Shown: positions 1-13,422, counted from the first letter of the stretch. The stretch is 64,000 bases of DNA from Sipunculus nudus (GCA_026874595.1 CM049318.1:21613456-21677455); one strand, 5' to 3'. Made by a program: numbers and translations. The notes: a model not told the origin generated them from the letters alone.

Positions 1-470
1 TTTCAGAATTATGTTGAGCGCAGTTCTACAACAAATGGCAGACTATCTTCTAAATTTGCATGACACCAGAGGTTTGAGTAGGCAGGATGGTCGTCTACAA
101 GTAATAGAGATGGACCTAAAGAAAATCTAAAGAAAATCTATTTGGGGCCACAGAAGTGTTGAAGATACAGATAAAAGTGTAAATGTGTATAATCTTGAGG
201 AATATGGTAGTTGAACAGTGCAACAACACTGGTAGAACTATCCACTAATTATTTAACAAAAGAGAAGACTTGCTCTTCACACATTCTTGTTAAAACTGTA
301 CAAATATGTCTTTACATTTATTGTTTCATCACCTGTAGCAGAAATTAAGAATCTGGCCAGGTCTATTCAGCTTAACAGAGTTATTCAGGAAGGGCCCATC
401 GAAGGTGATAAGAAATCTAGCACTATCAGCGGATTTTAACAAATGCACATTGATACATTGATCAAAACAG
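1..470. repeat. Left copy of a long-range direct repeat
   Basis: This segment matches 63,470-63,940 in the same orientation with scattered substitutions and small indels. Shared stretches include ATCTTCTAAATTTGCAT near the start, GGCCACAGAAGTGTTGAA about 100-160 bases in, and a CATCACC(T/G)GTAGCAGAAATTA stretch further on. It has no open frame of note. The two copies lie about 63.5 kb apart, so they are either an interspersed repeat or the edges of a very large duplicated block. Confidence 0.7.
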
Positions 471-2837
471 AGAAAACTTCCACACGCTTGTGCAATGACT
501 CTAAGGAATTGTTATTTGATTCCAATATGTTATGGTGACAGGTATGTACGTAGGATTCTGTTGATCCCATTATTGTAATAAAACTATTATACACGGTATG
601 AATACACGTCCTTAACCATGTATTTTAAAATGTTGAAAACAGAGAAAACATGTACATATACATATACAAATTATATAGCAAAACCATACCGCATGGTCTG
701 GGAAAGCTTGTTGGCTGTGTTTGAATGAGCAGGCGACCAGGTCATTCCACCACCTTAGGGTCTGTTATTGTACCCAAAATATGGATAATGAGTGAAGATT
801 ATTCACTCATCTGTTCTTTATTTTGATTAGTTGGGACGGCATAAATGGAAACGGTGCTCAAAGAAGATTAATTTAAAAGGGGTTGATAACACACAGAATG
901 CAGGCGGCACTATTATGCCGTTAGCTTACTAGGGAATGACTGTATTCTTTGAAACCTGATATTATGCCAATACAATTTATATCCTGTAAGCTCTGGGGCT
1001 CGTTTGTACCCCCAGGATGAATGAAAAAAACTGACAAACTGGTTGAGCCACCTGTTTTTCTAATGTTTACAATATTTTTTTCTTGAGACCGCCAGATGTC
1101 AGCAATCATTTCAGATTCTCAGCTGTGGTTTCATGTAATGTGCCGAAGCTTGGTGGATGTGTTGATCATGACTGGTTTCTTCAGTTCCTGTGGTTCTATC
1201 TAGTGTCCTGACACCTTGTGTGTTTATTATCTAAATCCCCCATCCAACCCTCTGACCCACCAGGTGGAACATCGTCTGCCGTCAGTTATGAAGGAAAATA
1301 TCGTAACCCCTTACCCAAGAAACATGTAACTGAACATGCATTTTCCCTTATTTTACGACTACCAAATTATACTGATACTATCACATTCTCAACTGTGGTT
1401 TCATCTAGTGTCCGTTAAATTACAAGCAAATGGTCAGATATTACAAGTTAGGCTAGATCCTTTGTTCTTGAAATCAGGTTGTCATAAAAAAAGGATAGCT
1501 TTTCTTGTGCAGAAGCCTTGTGGCGCCACCTATAATCTCTTTGAGGCTCTGTAATTTTTATTAGTCTCTTCACTGGCACTTTGGTATAGCATGAGGTACT
1601 AACGAAAAAGTAATCAGTAGCTTTCCTGTGTATACTGTGCATATGCCATTGACACGATTTGATGATGTCTATTTGAACTTGGATCATGACTTTTATTTTG
1701 AATAATTCCAAATTTTTTTGGCAATCTGAAACATTAAATTTTCAAGAATGGACGGATGGTATGTTATGGAAATCAGAATAGTGCACGTTCAAGGTGACTG
1801 AGTTCTCAGATGTTTATATCAAGGGTTAGGTCATAAGAACAACATTATAAAAAAAGCTCACTTAATATCCTTATAGACAAATTCAGCTGAGCGCCGAGAC
1901 TCATGGGTTGATTTTTACCCCTAGGTACTTCCAATGATGTGAAACGTTAAAGATGTACAAACATTTCTATACCCAAACGTATTTTTATATATTTTTTAAG
2001 GTTTATGTATACGAGTGGAGTATTTGTGACCAAACAATATGTGTAAGCAGATTTGACAATATAAGGACAAGTCAACTGGTCTGATATTTCAATGTGTTTT
2101 CCTGGTTATTATAATTTCATTTATATCAGTCAGTTGCTAAATGTTTCTCATAAAAGGAATAAAATATGGCGGAAGAAAATACCTGACAGTGCACAATCAA
2201 AAAACGCCCAGCTCAACGTGTGCCTACAATAGCGCACTGAAAAATGAGTGACCGTAAATAAGATATAGTACACACAGTATATCTTGTATACCTTATATGA
2301 TCAGCTGCTGCACAGTACAAAGTCACCTGCCCGTAAGTCAAAAGTAATATTTGCTCAGTTATATATCACAACAATTGATAATATCTATAAAAAACATCTC
2401 CCACGTTGAATACATAGTGTCAATGATTAACAGATAAAGAACGACTTTACGCAATTAGGTCAACGCGAAAAGCGGATACACAGGTTACTCCATGGGCATT
2501 AATATGGCCATACACTTGCATTATCACATTGTCCATATCACAATGTCTAAGTGCACAGTGAATCAAGTTGAAGCTAATGATGTCAATGTGTTTTATTCTG
2601 TTACATCAATTATTAGTCGGGAACAGGAAACCAAGATAAAATATCCCCATGATAGCATTTCTTCGACACCAGCACATCTCGTAATGGACGAGATTATTTA
2701 TTTAAGGGATCAAGTAACAGATTTTTGATTAGTATCTTCCTAACAAGACTACTAGTAAATTTGCTCACGTAACATTCATTGAACCTGGCTGGACGGGTTT
2801 ATAGTATATTGTAGTTCGACGGCATCTATTGAAATAA
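471..2837. other. No gene recognised
   Basis: Only short open frames without family resemblance are visible. A short phrase (ATTCTCA[A/G]CTGTGGTTTCAT) occurs at about 1,115 and 1,384. The stretch 2,110-2,210 resembles 14,395-14,515 (TATATCAGT, ATGTTTCT(C/T)ATAAAA, ATACCTG(A/T)CAG, CACAATCAA), which ties it to the dispersed flank-type sequences of this cluster. Confidence 0.5.
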
Positions 2838-4056
2838 ACAGTTGGCCCATGGGTCTTGACGCTCAGCTGACAAGCATTGTATAATGGCCCAATTTTTACA
2901 TCTGTTGTCTCATTTAAAAGAAAATTATTGCAAGTGTTGTTTAAATTCTGGGAAGGGGCAGGAAGATCCCTATCAAAATAGTGATACTAGGCATGACTGA
3001 ACACTACTAGTTCAAACAGTGAAAATGATGTTTCCAGAACACAGCTTACAGAATATAGATCACCATGACCATATTTAAGGGTTTGCAAGGATTATTTATT
3101 CAGCTGAGGTTAAAAGTACATTCTAGGTCCAGTGGGTACGATTTGTGCCCTGCTTTGGTATCAAATTTTTAATTATTCTATGGAGAACATAAGCCCCATA
3201 GCTCGAAGAATACGGGTAACAGAGACCTTCAAATTTACAAGGGGACTTCACGAACATCTCAGAATGTGAAGTAAAATTATTCCTGGTCTAGTGGTTACGA
3301 TTTGTGCCCTGTTAACAGATGACCGCATCTTTAAAGGCATCAAAAATATTAAAAAAATAGGTAAACATTCGAAAAAATCCAGATGGCGCCACTAGTTTTC
3401 ATGAAATGATGAAACACTCCTTGATCAATATGCATGCAAAAAATCATGGTGATCAAAAGGCCTGGGTATCGGTCCGCCTCTTCCGGTACAATAAGTATTG
3501 CGATACAGTCAACTCGATACCAATACGTATTGACGATACGTTTCAGTTTTCTTTGTATATCATTTCTTAATAAAAGCTCTGTTTCGTATTTTTATATTTC
3601 TTTTTATTTACCATACAATATATTTTGTATGCTATGTACATAAGCAGCTTAAGCTTGATATTAAATAAATATACAGACCAGTTGATTTTAATTATCAAAA
3701 TCTATATAATCATGACTATCAAAATCTCTATTTTCTTTGAGCTGTTAGCTCCCCCCCCCCCCATGCACAAACACTGTTTTACTGCATTTGGTGCGGAAGG
3801 TCATAGGCTATATTTATTTTGTCATGTAATTACACAGTTTTATATATTTCTCTGAATATGAATCCCATTAGTCACTGTTCTGTTTGTACATGATTTCTCC
3901 CAAGGCTTTAACCATTTATTTGATATCTGATGTCGAACGCGGGAGTTCCGAGTAACCTATGACCGGACGCGTAAATAAAAAAAAATAGAGATAAAAAGAT
4001 ATATCATAAAGCGAATAAGTGCCCTGCTCAGGTCTCAGAATTGAAATATGTATTTA

Positions 4057-4106
<50 letters not shown>

Positions 4107-4890
4107 TATTTCAGGTTTCCAAGGAGACTTTTAATGGTCCTCTTAGGATAGCTAGAAGTTTCTAGGTCTGGTGGTTACGATTTGTGCCCTCTTAAGGAAT
4201 GACCACATCTTTAAAGGTCTTAAAGAAAGAGGGGGGGGGGGGGGGGGGAAATGCTTAAAAATTCGAAAAATCCAGGTGGTGCCACCAGTCTGCAGGAAAT
4301 TTTGTACCAAATTTTAAATTATTCTGGGGGTACTTCTGAGCCTCATATTGGTAACAGAAACCTAATAAAAGGTTTCAAAGGAGACTGAATGGGCCTCCCT
4401 GGATGTCAAGTTAGAAGATTCCAGGTCCAGTGGTTACGATTTGTGTCTTGTTTACAGATGACCGCACCATTAAAGGTCCCAAAAATAGAGAAACAAAATG
4501 CGTAAAAAATTTGAAAAATACCAGGTGGCACCACTAGTCTCTATGAAAATATGAAACACTCCGTGATCATTATGCATTCAAAGAATCATGGTGTTCAGTG
4601 TATTATTTGTTCAGATACTGGAGCTTTTGCTTCAATTTTTTAATAATGGGGGGGGGGGGGGGTGTGGTACTTCTGAGCCACATAGATCGGAGGATATGGG
4701 TAACAGAGAACTAATTTCAGGTTTCCAAGGAGATTTTTGTGGACCTCTACGTCTGCACAGGGTTTATGATACTAGCCCTTACGGTTACGATTTGTGCTCT
4801 GCTAAAGGACTGACGGGCGGCCGGCCGGACGGAGGGACGACGGACAATGACCCATCGCATAGCTCAGCACGACTGAAAGTCAGCTGAGCT
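2838..4890 (+). repeat. Dispersed bivalve-type repeat element, long copy
   Basis: It begins with a TTGGCCCATGGG...CTCAGCTGA motif and ends with a GGACGACGGACAATGACC..GTCAGCTGAGCTAAAA motif. Inside, monomers of about 300-400 bases recur, each with GGTTACGATTTGTGCCCT, GATGACCGCA, a CCAGGTGGCGCCACCAGTCT-like phrase and AAAGAATCATGG. Poly-G tracts lie at 4,231-4,248 and 4,649-4,662, the second at the same monomer position (after ATTCT or TAAT, before TACTTCTGAGCC) as in the copy at 57.2 kb. There is no coding frame. Other copies lie at 28.6, 33.5, 38.3, 53.7 and 56.2 kb. Confidence 0.7.
4064..4108. repeat. (TA)n microsatellite
   Basis: Nearly pure TA dinucleotides inside the long repeat element. 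Confidence 0.9.
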
Positions 4891-6058
4891 AAAAACAAGT
4901 TTTCCAACGAAAACCCGTGAAATGCTGCCTGAATTCCTTCGCATGTGGACTTTGTGCTGTTTGGGAATTTACCCATGAAAAATGTATTTCCCTTCAACAC
5001 ATGTGCCAGTTATGATAGCTTCCATGCCATTAAATTATAGTTTTGAGTTGTTCAGTAAGATTTCAGTTGTTCAGATTAATATACAGTGGAACTCCAAAAT
5101 TAAGGCCAATTAATTTCGAGGTGGTCCTATTTTTGAACACACATTGTACATGTAGTTTGTTGACTAAATAATGGGTAGTAATGGATAATTAAACTAGACT
5201 TTAATTTTATTCACAGCTTTGAATCAAAAGCAAAACCTGTGCAAAATATTTATTTGTTTACTGTAGGAAATTGCACATAAATCATATCAAGCAATTAAGT
5301 CACTGTCATCTCATCTCAGAAAGTTACACTCCACTTTAAAAATGGTATCCAGCGTGGACTGTTTAGTGTATATAAACATGTCTTGAACCGCATGAGCGTT
5401 CAGGTCGTTCTCTAGAGTAGACAGTCTCTTCCACAATTCAAGATGATCCCTTTACAGGAGAAACTCCTTATATGATATGCAGTGGAGTAGCAAGGGAGCC
5501 ATTAAAGATCAAAAAGGGCGGCGGCTTATTATAATTGAGATAGTTGTCAGTAATTACAAGAAAAACCATCATTTGATCTATCGTAAGCTGCCCACGCACA
5601 CTTTGCTAATTAGCATGCCTCAGTGGCCTAAGTTATATTGAAACTTATTATATGTGCACTCTTGGCATGCTATACTAATTACTATGCCTGAGTGGCTGAG
5701 GTCTATAGAAACTAATTACACTGATGTACACTCATGAAATGGCCTGTAATAAAGTGGTCTTAATTTTGATTAATTTCTTACTCCAGAGACCAAAAAAGGT
5801 GGTAATTTCTGGGTGGTCTTAATTGTGAGATTTTTGCATAAGACATAACATTAAAAAAAACCTTCGGGACTGTGCAAACTGTGGGAAGGTATTAAGTTGG
5901 GGTTCCACTGTATCAACAATATATGGGCTTACATATTCTGCCGAAAAATACTGAATAAAAAGGATTTAATCCTGTATGAAAACCTTATTCGAATTCTCTA
6001 TTAATGCAGTCATTGTTCTTACATTGATAAAGAGATGTATGAATAGCCATGCTATTGT
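4891..6058. other. No gene recognised
   Basis: AT-rich sequence without a credible frame. It contains an internal near-repeat around 5,600-5,720 (GCATGC..TATACTAATTA / TGCCT(G/C)AGTGGC(T/C)), probably a decayed interspersed repeat. Confidence 0.5.
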
Positions 6059-6203
6059 ACATAGAATGGAATCTGAATGCACAGAAAAATCGGTTCACTT
6101 TCGATGGGAATCGAACCTATGGAATCGAACGGAAGGTAATGGTTTCGATTCCCATCGGCAGCAATGTGACATTCCTGTTTATACATGTTCCATTCTAAAG
6201 ACT
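6059..6203. repeat. Foldback element with tRNA B-box-like arms
   Basis: CGATGGGAATCGAACC (6,102-6,117) and GGTTTCGATTCCCATCG (6,141-6,157) form a nearly perfect 16-bp stem around a 23-base loop. Weaker complementarity extends outward (TAGAATGGAA at about 6,062 against TTCCATTCTA at about 6,187). Read on the minus strand, the left arm contains GGTTCGATTCCCATCG, which fits a Pol III B box. It may be a small MITE or two head-to-head tRNA/SINE remnants; no complete tRNA cloverleaf is present. Confidence 0.6.
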
Positions 6204-7025
6204 TACTGACGCTTAATAGATGAAAGTATTTTCGGTGCTATGTCATGCAGAAATTCCGTTTTTCAGAAAAGGGGACAGCTGTATTCCACGAGACAACCAT
6301 CTGCGAATATTCTCAAGCAAGAATGTAAATGCAAATTTAGGTTCATGGCAAAATAACCCTAATATCAGGGTTGGCTATCGCCTTTATTTTTTTATGGCAA
6401 AAAGTACAACTTATAACAAATAAAACAGGAAGGCTGTGTCAAGAAATCATTGTTTTATTGCGAAAATTAAAATCTTATAATCAATAAAGTATCTTATCTA
6501 AATATATTTTGTAATTGTCTTAAGCAGTACTCTAGTAGGGATGTGTTAGGATATCGATATTATTTGATATATTGATATCATATACGTTTCCTTAAATTTC
6601 CACATATATATTTTTTATTTTTAAAATCTTAAACGGGTGTATAAATTTAGAAAAAATAAAGAAATATATAAAGAGGGGAAACATGGGCTAGATAACGGCC
6701 CATGCAAAGTTCATGGTAAGGAAAGAGAGCGCCTAAGATCGTTCTCGTCATGAATAATCATAATTATTGAAAAAGTTTATTCTTGTGTCACTGAGCACAT
6801 ACAAAGAGTAAAGAATATCGGAACAATCTTTATATGTGACATATAATGTCAAATATAAATGATTAAACGTACTGATATTTGTTAATATTAGGGTTTGACT
6901 GTAAAAGTAGAATGGATGCTGGGGAATGTTTTTAAATATTAATTATTATTTCTTCCCTGTCTCTTCGATTTAACAATCTGGATCTAATGACTTTAAGTTC
7001 AGCTGCTCCTGTGATGATCCTGTTA
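6204..7025. other. No gene recognised
   Basis: AT-rich sequence with only short frames. Nothing beyond low-complexity stretches is seen. Confidence 0.5.
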
Positions 7026-7095
7026 GATTCACAACCTTGAAGCTGTCCCAGCTGGTCAGATGGCGCCACGGATCAAGCACTCTGGTTTGGTTAGG
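7026..7095 (-). pseudogene. Fragment of the receptor's last exon
   Basis: Read on the minus strand this encodes RVLDPWRHLTSWDSFK, identical to the C-terminal part of the last exon of copy 1. The upstream half of the exon, including its acceptor, is missing: homology stops abruptly near 7,095. It is the outermost scrap of the cluster on this side. Confidence 0.75.
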
Positions 7096-7099
7096 ACGG

Positions 7100-8970
7100 A
7101 CATTTTAATTCAGAAATATTACACAAAAACGAAATGGGATTGGATGAAAAAAAGGGGAGATCACGTGAGAGGGACAGCCTAGAGCCAAGTATGCTTGAAC
7201 AAAATTGAGATGATTAATTGCAATTCCATTGTCCTAAAGCTTTAACCTGTTTATAACATCATCTGAGCGGGTAGGATACCTTTTATGATACTCTCTCCTT
7301 GACCAATAGATGTCTTCAGATTTCAATATGTAGCATGTACCTGTGTACATGGCAAATATGACAGGTCATCTTGAAGTAGATAATGTATAAAGACCACTGA
7401 CCTTTCATACAACTAAAGTATACAACTCTATTTATGTACTGACGACGCCAGCTCCATCGATTTTAGGTCAGATATATTGCTTTGCTGATCTCAAGAAATA
7501 ACACTAACAGTGCGATCTTAATTTATATTATAGAGGTGTACTGGATACACGTTAGGGTGCCCAGATTATAGTAAAAATTAACGATAGCGACCTACTAACG
7601 TTTGCATTGTGTCACTTCTACAGTAAGATCCGACCAATAAGCCAATGTTTCGAGTACTGATTCTTGTTAAATGTCAGCATGGTGCTAATCATCTCATTTA
7701 TTTTAGCCAGAAAATAACTTTAAGCACCTTCGAGCACAGGCTGGCAAATATGTACAAACGACACATTTCATTTTAAACATAGGCAGTATTAAGTGCCAAT
7801 CAGTACACCGCGTGCCAATGATACGATAAATCAGAACCGCGTCAGAAATTGTTACATAGAGCGAATCCTTTTATACATTGTATGCCGCCATTTATACATT
7901 GCAGTCCGAATGTTTAATCAATTAGCTTTTCCATGCACGATACTTGTGGGTGTCATTTTTGTTATATAAAATGTGAGTAATAGGAGAGAAACTTGGTGAT
8001 TAAACCAATAAGGTCTTACACGAAGACCTTGCTGTGAAATTGATCTTTTGTAAGAAAGAATACAAATCTTATTTAGGAAAAAAAAAACTACATGTTCTAT
8101 CCATATCCTGTTCCTTATTTTTTTGTTGAAGCTAACCGCCTCCACTTTTCTAAATGCTAACTTAACTCTAAGTATATGTACATTTGCGGAATTCAACTCC
8201 GGTTTCGGACTACATGACAGTGCAGAATCATGCGCTTCCTCTCATTTTATATCCTGATGTTAAGAAGGCCCGGTGACTACTGCACCTGTGCGCTCTGAGG
8301 GCTTTAATCGTCCCCATAGCTGGATGATATCCAGGAGGTACCCCGATAGGCGCTGCCGTTTTTGAGTATAACACGACCGTTGAGCATGACCGTCCCATGA
8401 AGCCTGCAGAGAGCTCATCCTGGGTGGGGGCCGACTTTGAAATATCTCACCCGGGTGACATTCTATTTATATCCCGTGCTTGAACCGGACATCTGCGAGA
8501 ACCGCAGGATGATAAACGGCACTCCAACTGTTCAAAATTTAAGATAAAAAAACGTTTATCCTGGGAAAATTACTTGAATATTATAGATACTGTTGTTTTC
8601 AATATGGACTTACTCAATTAAAATTGAAATGCAATGGAATAGATATATGAATTATCTCGGTGATATACATCACCCAAGACATACAAAGGAATGCAGATGT
8701 TTAAGTATTTCTCAAACGGACCCCTTACAATAGTGTACAAAGGATAAAATAAATAGGACTTTTCTTGCGTCACTGGGACTATATTGTGTATGTAATTTGG
8801 AATATCGCAACATGTTTACACAGAAAATTATCAGACGTTCTTTTATTTGATTTTTATTTTGTTTTCTGGAAAAAAAGCAATTTTTTTCAAACGATAGTCA
8901 CTTATTTCTAATTCCAACAGATTACACCAAACATTATATCTGCCTTGTGTCATGGATCGAACTCTCCGAA
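7100..8970. other. No gene recognised; compositionally distinct patch at 8.2-8.5 kb
   Basis: Most of it is AT-rich with short frames only. From about 8,216 to 8,520 the base composition turns GC-rich (GGTACCCCGATAGGCGC, CACCCGGGTGACA), unlike the surroundings, which suggests an inserted repeat. I could not find its ends or a second copy in the window. Confidence 0.45.
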
Positions 8971-10773
8971 TCAGAACTTTTTTTCTGTCTTCTGGTCCTG
9001 CGATGATAGAGTTACAGCCCTGAAGCTCTCCCAGTTCGTCAGATGACGCCATGCATCAAGAAATCTTTGGTCGTCAGGGCCACCAGGTGGCGCGTACATA
9101 TCATGAAGTACCTGCTTCATCCTCCTGGTGTTTGTCAGCTCTTTGTGTAATGTAGGATCTGACCAATAAATAAATATAAAATGCATATTTGAATCTCACA
9201 CACAAGAATAACAGGCGAATTATTGCTACACACTTTAAAAAGGATGTACATAACAATACATAAAAGTCTTCCCTTTGAAACGATGAAAATATAGGTTTTT
9301 ATTAGGGAATCAATTCTGTATTAGATCATATTTAACTCGATTCCGTTTTCAGAAGCATATGTTGTATACATACGTAACTATTATCCACTGTTGTGTAAAA
9401 CGCATATATGGCTTCGTTAAAGACAGTCCTAGGAATTCGTAAGATAGCACATACAATGGTAATCATCTGTGCATAAGGCAACTGTGTTCACTAAAATTTA
9501 ATTGTTCAAATGTGCACACATATACCTCGCGATGGATATACATATTACTTATTAATAAGTATATTATATATGTGGTAATTTAATAAAAACAGTATTCAAA
9601 TTATAAAAATCAGTATTATTTCACTGCTCCTGACTTACGGCTGTTATTTCGTCTGGCGATCCGGAGTATCATCATGATAACGAGTGTTACGTAGTAGTCC
9701 GCGGACTGTTACATCTTATGTTAGATCCTGGTGGTGTGGCACCGAACGTTCAAGTCCGCTTCTGTGTCTTCATAGCAATACCTAACAGTAGCTGTACGTA
9801 TGAAGACGAGGTCATCTGTCAGTTTGGGTAACTTCTCCCGGGTACCAGTATGTGTGCGCGTTGTAGTTCATCCAAAACTCTGATAGAATCATTCTCAGCA
9901 ACATCTCTAGTATCACCATTGGCACCAGTAGTAGAAGGAAACGAAACGCTTTTTCTCTCAGACAGTGTATACAGCTACCTGCCTGGAATTGCTGGTGAAG
10001 CGACAAGTATATACCTTATTCTCTTTATCGATACCGTAAGGAGTAGGTGTCTTCTCTTTCTGTATGTGGACATATTGTATATGTATCAATAAAAAATAAT
10101 TATTGATCTGGTCACCATTTTCTACTTGCAGTAACGATTCATTTAGTGAAGGTGACCGTCGTTTCATCAGATATTGTTTCATATCATAACTCTAGGAGTT
10201 GTTAGCTACCACAGGCATCCTCATCCAGTTGTCATTCAATGGTTTGAGAAGTTAACCATCTTGTTCCAACATTCCGAGTTATTGTTACTCTGATGCACTT
10301 CACGTACCTCCTAAAATCATTTTGGTTTAGAGGGAAATGGATAGAACACATTTCAGATTTTGACTCAGCTCATTTTCTTTCATTCAGTGCATCGCCAACA
10401 GGAATTTCTCGCGAGCATGAGCAGAGCACTTAATTATGATCTGCTGACACCAAGACCAGTTATCCAGCATTGCGCCATTGATGTTAATGCGATGAAAAAA
10501 GGTCTATTGCTTGTTAATTAACGATTGTTTTTAACAAAACAACCTAACATACTTTCCTAATCACTGTTAAATTTACTATTTAGCATCCAAAATTTTCACT
10601 GAGTGTCAAAATACGCCTATGCTGGATATCGTTCCATGCATATTTCATTGCTTACGTAAAGATCATGTAAACACATCTTTCTTCGTTTATACACGAACCA
10701 CCGTCGCTCTTTTGTAATTTCCTCGTTAATTTTACCTTTACGTGAAACATCTTCCATCGTTTCCCTCGTATTT
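8971..10773 (-). pseudogene. Receptor copy 3: intracellular-module exons only, degraded
   Basis: Three exons of the receptor's 3' end are recognisable. The 52-nt linker exon is at 10,722-10,773; its acceptor TTTTAG is kept but its donor is changed from GAG|GTAAGC to GAGGAAATT. The large module exon is at about 9,639-10,289, with donor GTAAGT retained. The last exon is at 8,971-9,159, with acceptor TTGGTCAG intact and an open frame containing APPGGPD and WRHLTNWESF that runs on to a later stop. The large exon carries frameshifts and an in-frame stop soon after the WNKM motif, so no full product is possible. No CTLD, transmembrane or signal exon lies upstream; a gypsy relic begins about 500 bases beyond. 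Confidence 0.75.
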
Positions 10774-10796
10774 CTAAAAGACAAGAATATATTATA

Positions 10797-10840
10797 AATA
10801 TATATATACACACACACACACATATATATATATATATTTG
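10797..10840. repeat. (TA)n/(CA)n microsatellite
   Basis: A compound TA-CA-TA tract just upstream (minus sense) of the copy 3 linker exon. Confidence 0.85.
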
Positions 10841-10865
10841 GATTGAATATCACAGGAATATACAC

Positions 10866-11281
10866 ATGCTTAACAAATATCTGTTAAAAAATACGTTGGT
10901 TGGACCGGACTTCATTTAAACCCCTCTGTGTTTTCGCTTTGATCACTCAGCTCTTAGAGGTAAATGGCCTGTGATGAATGTATTCTGAACCGCACGTTTG
11001 AACTTGCTTAACATCGAAATGTTAAATATTTACAAATGCGAGTGTGTATCGAGTAAAGATTTTAAACGTAAATTGCAAGATTAACCCTGAAGAATATGAA
11101 CAAATTAGTCATGAATAGATCATATACCAATTTAAACTATAATATTTTGAATTAATATTGCTAGATAAGTCTATAATATATTTTGTTGAGTCGACTGCTA
11201 TATGCAGCTTGATCGTCTTATGAATAAGGAACATAACACAATAACAAGCTGATATGAATAATTTATGATGAAGACATATAC
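10866..11281. other. No gene recognised
   Basis: AT-rich spacer between the copy 3 remnant and the retroelement. No exon-like segment is seen. Confidence 0.5.
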
Positions 11282-12475
11282 TCTTTTAGATTGCACGACT
11301 GGATTTCGTGACAAGGCATCTGCTGTGTTGAGATCTTTTCCAGGCACATGAGCTATAGTAAACCTATAATAAACCATCAATCTAAGCTTTAACCGTTGTA
11401 TGCGCGGTGGCATATCATCCAAGGCTTTGGTGCTAAACAATGGTACCAACGGTTTTTGGTCCGTTTCAATATAAAGGTCCATGCCAAACAGGTAGTCATT
11501 GAATCTTTCACATGCCCATGTGATCGCAAGTGCCTCTTTCTCGACCTGTGCGTATCGACATTCTGTACTTGTTAAAGCGCGAGACGAAACGCGACTGCTT
11601 TGGAATGTCCATCTGGCTGTTTCTGACGCAGCTCTGCTCTAATCCCATATGACGATGTATCGGCAGCCACTGTGGTCTCTCTCTTGGTGTCATAAAAGGC
11701 AAGAACTGAGAACTGGCATTTCTGGATTTTCAACGTCACATGGCACTCCTGCAGTCTTCCAAGTACGGCTTCAAGACTACGCTTCTGCTTGTGTTGTTCC
11801 GTGGAAAACTATATCATCTACAAGACAAACTACCCCTTCCAGTCCATCAAGAGTTTCAATAACTCTCCTTGTAAAGTGTTCGGGAGCTGATGAAATCCCG
11901 TAAGGCAAACGTTAATAGCGGAAACGCCCGAAAGGCGTGATGGATGTTGTCAAGTATGAGGATTCATGATCTACTTTTAGTTGCCAAAATCCTAAGTTAG
12001 CGTCCAGTTTGGTAAATATCTTAGCCCAAGCAAGCTTGGCTAGTGATTGTTCCATAGTAGGAACAGTAGCTCTGCTTTGACTTTGTCCATTATGGGCAAA
12101 GGAATTCTTCTGGGGGCACTGAGTACATCAGGAATGAGTTTAATCTTGTACTCTCCTTCCACTTCCCCTAGACCTGTAAAAAGTTCTGGGAACTTTTGCT
12201 GGTACTGCTTGTTGGAAGCTATACTTCCGATTCTGGCAAGAATAGCTAAGTCCTGAATAGCTGGCCTACCAAGCAAAGCACTTCCTGATCCTTTGAGTAC
12301 ATACACATCTTGCACTGTACTAGCTCTCTCAACTTTGAGCTGTAATGAAATCTTTCCCTTAACAGGTAATGTTATGTCACCTGGCCCATATAACACTGTG
12401 GGGAGAGCTGGCCAAATGTATATGTACCGTACATTGAATCTGGTATCACTGTGACGTCAGCACCTGTATCAATTT
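11282..12475 (-). pseudogene. pol: Degenerate gypsy pol region (PR-RT-RNase H)
   Basis: Protease (DTGAD), reverse transcriptase (palm with a VDD motif) and RNase H segments follow in the canonical order but in different frames, so the polyprotein is broken. The frame at 12,040-12,396 covers the end of the protease and the start of RT (LLGRPAI; IPLPIMDKVKAEL). The region ends abruptly inside the connection between RNase H and the missing integrase. Confidence 0.85.
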
Positions 12476-12639
12476 TTATCAACTGGTGTTTCTGTGGAAC
12501 CTACTGATACTGTGACAGTCCACTCAGATTGTTTCTGATCACCAGTTACTAGACCTAGAAATGAATCTTTCTAGACCTTAATGTATCTGTGGTATTTCTT
12601 GTGATTCAATCTGATTTACTATCTTGGTCCTACAAACAC

Positions 12640-13422
12640 GTGCAGAATGACCACACACCTGAACATCTCTTGCATACGGCGTCCTTTGCTGGGCACTGCA
12701 CCCGGGGATGAGACGGCTTAAAACCACACCTACCACATTCATTCGGTTTACTGACCTGTGATGGCTGGCTTGAAGTGTCTTTTCTCTAACTAAACACATG
12801 TGGTTTGGGCTTATACTGATGCCTGGGATTAAACTGAGATTTCTTTTGCTTAGAATGCACTGCATCAACATCTAGAGAGTTTGAACTGAGTGTCTGTCTA
12901 ACAGTGGCCTGTTGCTTTCTAACCACTTCACTTTGTCTAGCCTGAGGGACAGTGTCAATTCTGAGTCAAGTTGCAGCCTCTCTGATAGTTTAGCATCCCT
13001 GCGTCCCACCACGAGACGATCTCTAATAATTTGATTTTTTTCTAGGGAGCCATATCCACAATGCTCTGACAAGCGATATAAAGCAGTGATAAAATTGTCC
13101 ACGCCCTCGTCTGGAAACTGACTGCGCTGGTTAAACTTCGCTCGCTCGAACATTACATCACGCGGGCTACAAAGTACTGGTTAAATTCGTCAAACACTTT
13201 CTTGTACCTTTTCCTATCTCCAGTGGACAGTGAAGTGGTATTTAGGATATCGTCGGCCTTATCCCCCATGGTGTACAATAAAACATTTACTTTTTCTTCC
13301 TTATGTTTTTCTGTAAGTCCGCTCGCTATGCGAAATCGTTCAAAGCGACGGCTCCATGTGGGCTAATCTTCGGGCTGACTGAAGTCAAATGGCGGCGGTG
13401 ACGGTATCTGGAAACTTGCCAT
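12640..13422 (-). pseudogene. gag: Degenerate gypsy gag region
   Basis: The segment starts with an ATG followed by a Pro-rich N-terminus (PSPPPFDF). It continues with the typical gag core phrases (FITALYRLSEHCGYG, IRDRLVVG, LSERLQLD) and ends in a decayed CCHC zinc knuckle. Stops and frame changes interrupt it. It is identified by resemblance to invertebrate gypsy-type gag proteins. Confidence 0.8.

Noticed and set aside
4588-5000. Open frames around GGACGACGGACAA at 4.6-5.0 kb
   Set aside because: They lie in the dispersed repeat, include a poly-G run and have no family resemblance.
11649-12256. Plus-strand open frames over the retroelement
   Set aside because: They are antisense shadows of the minus-strand RT and protease regions.
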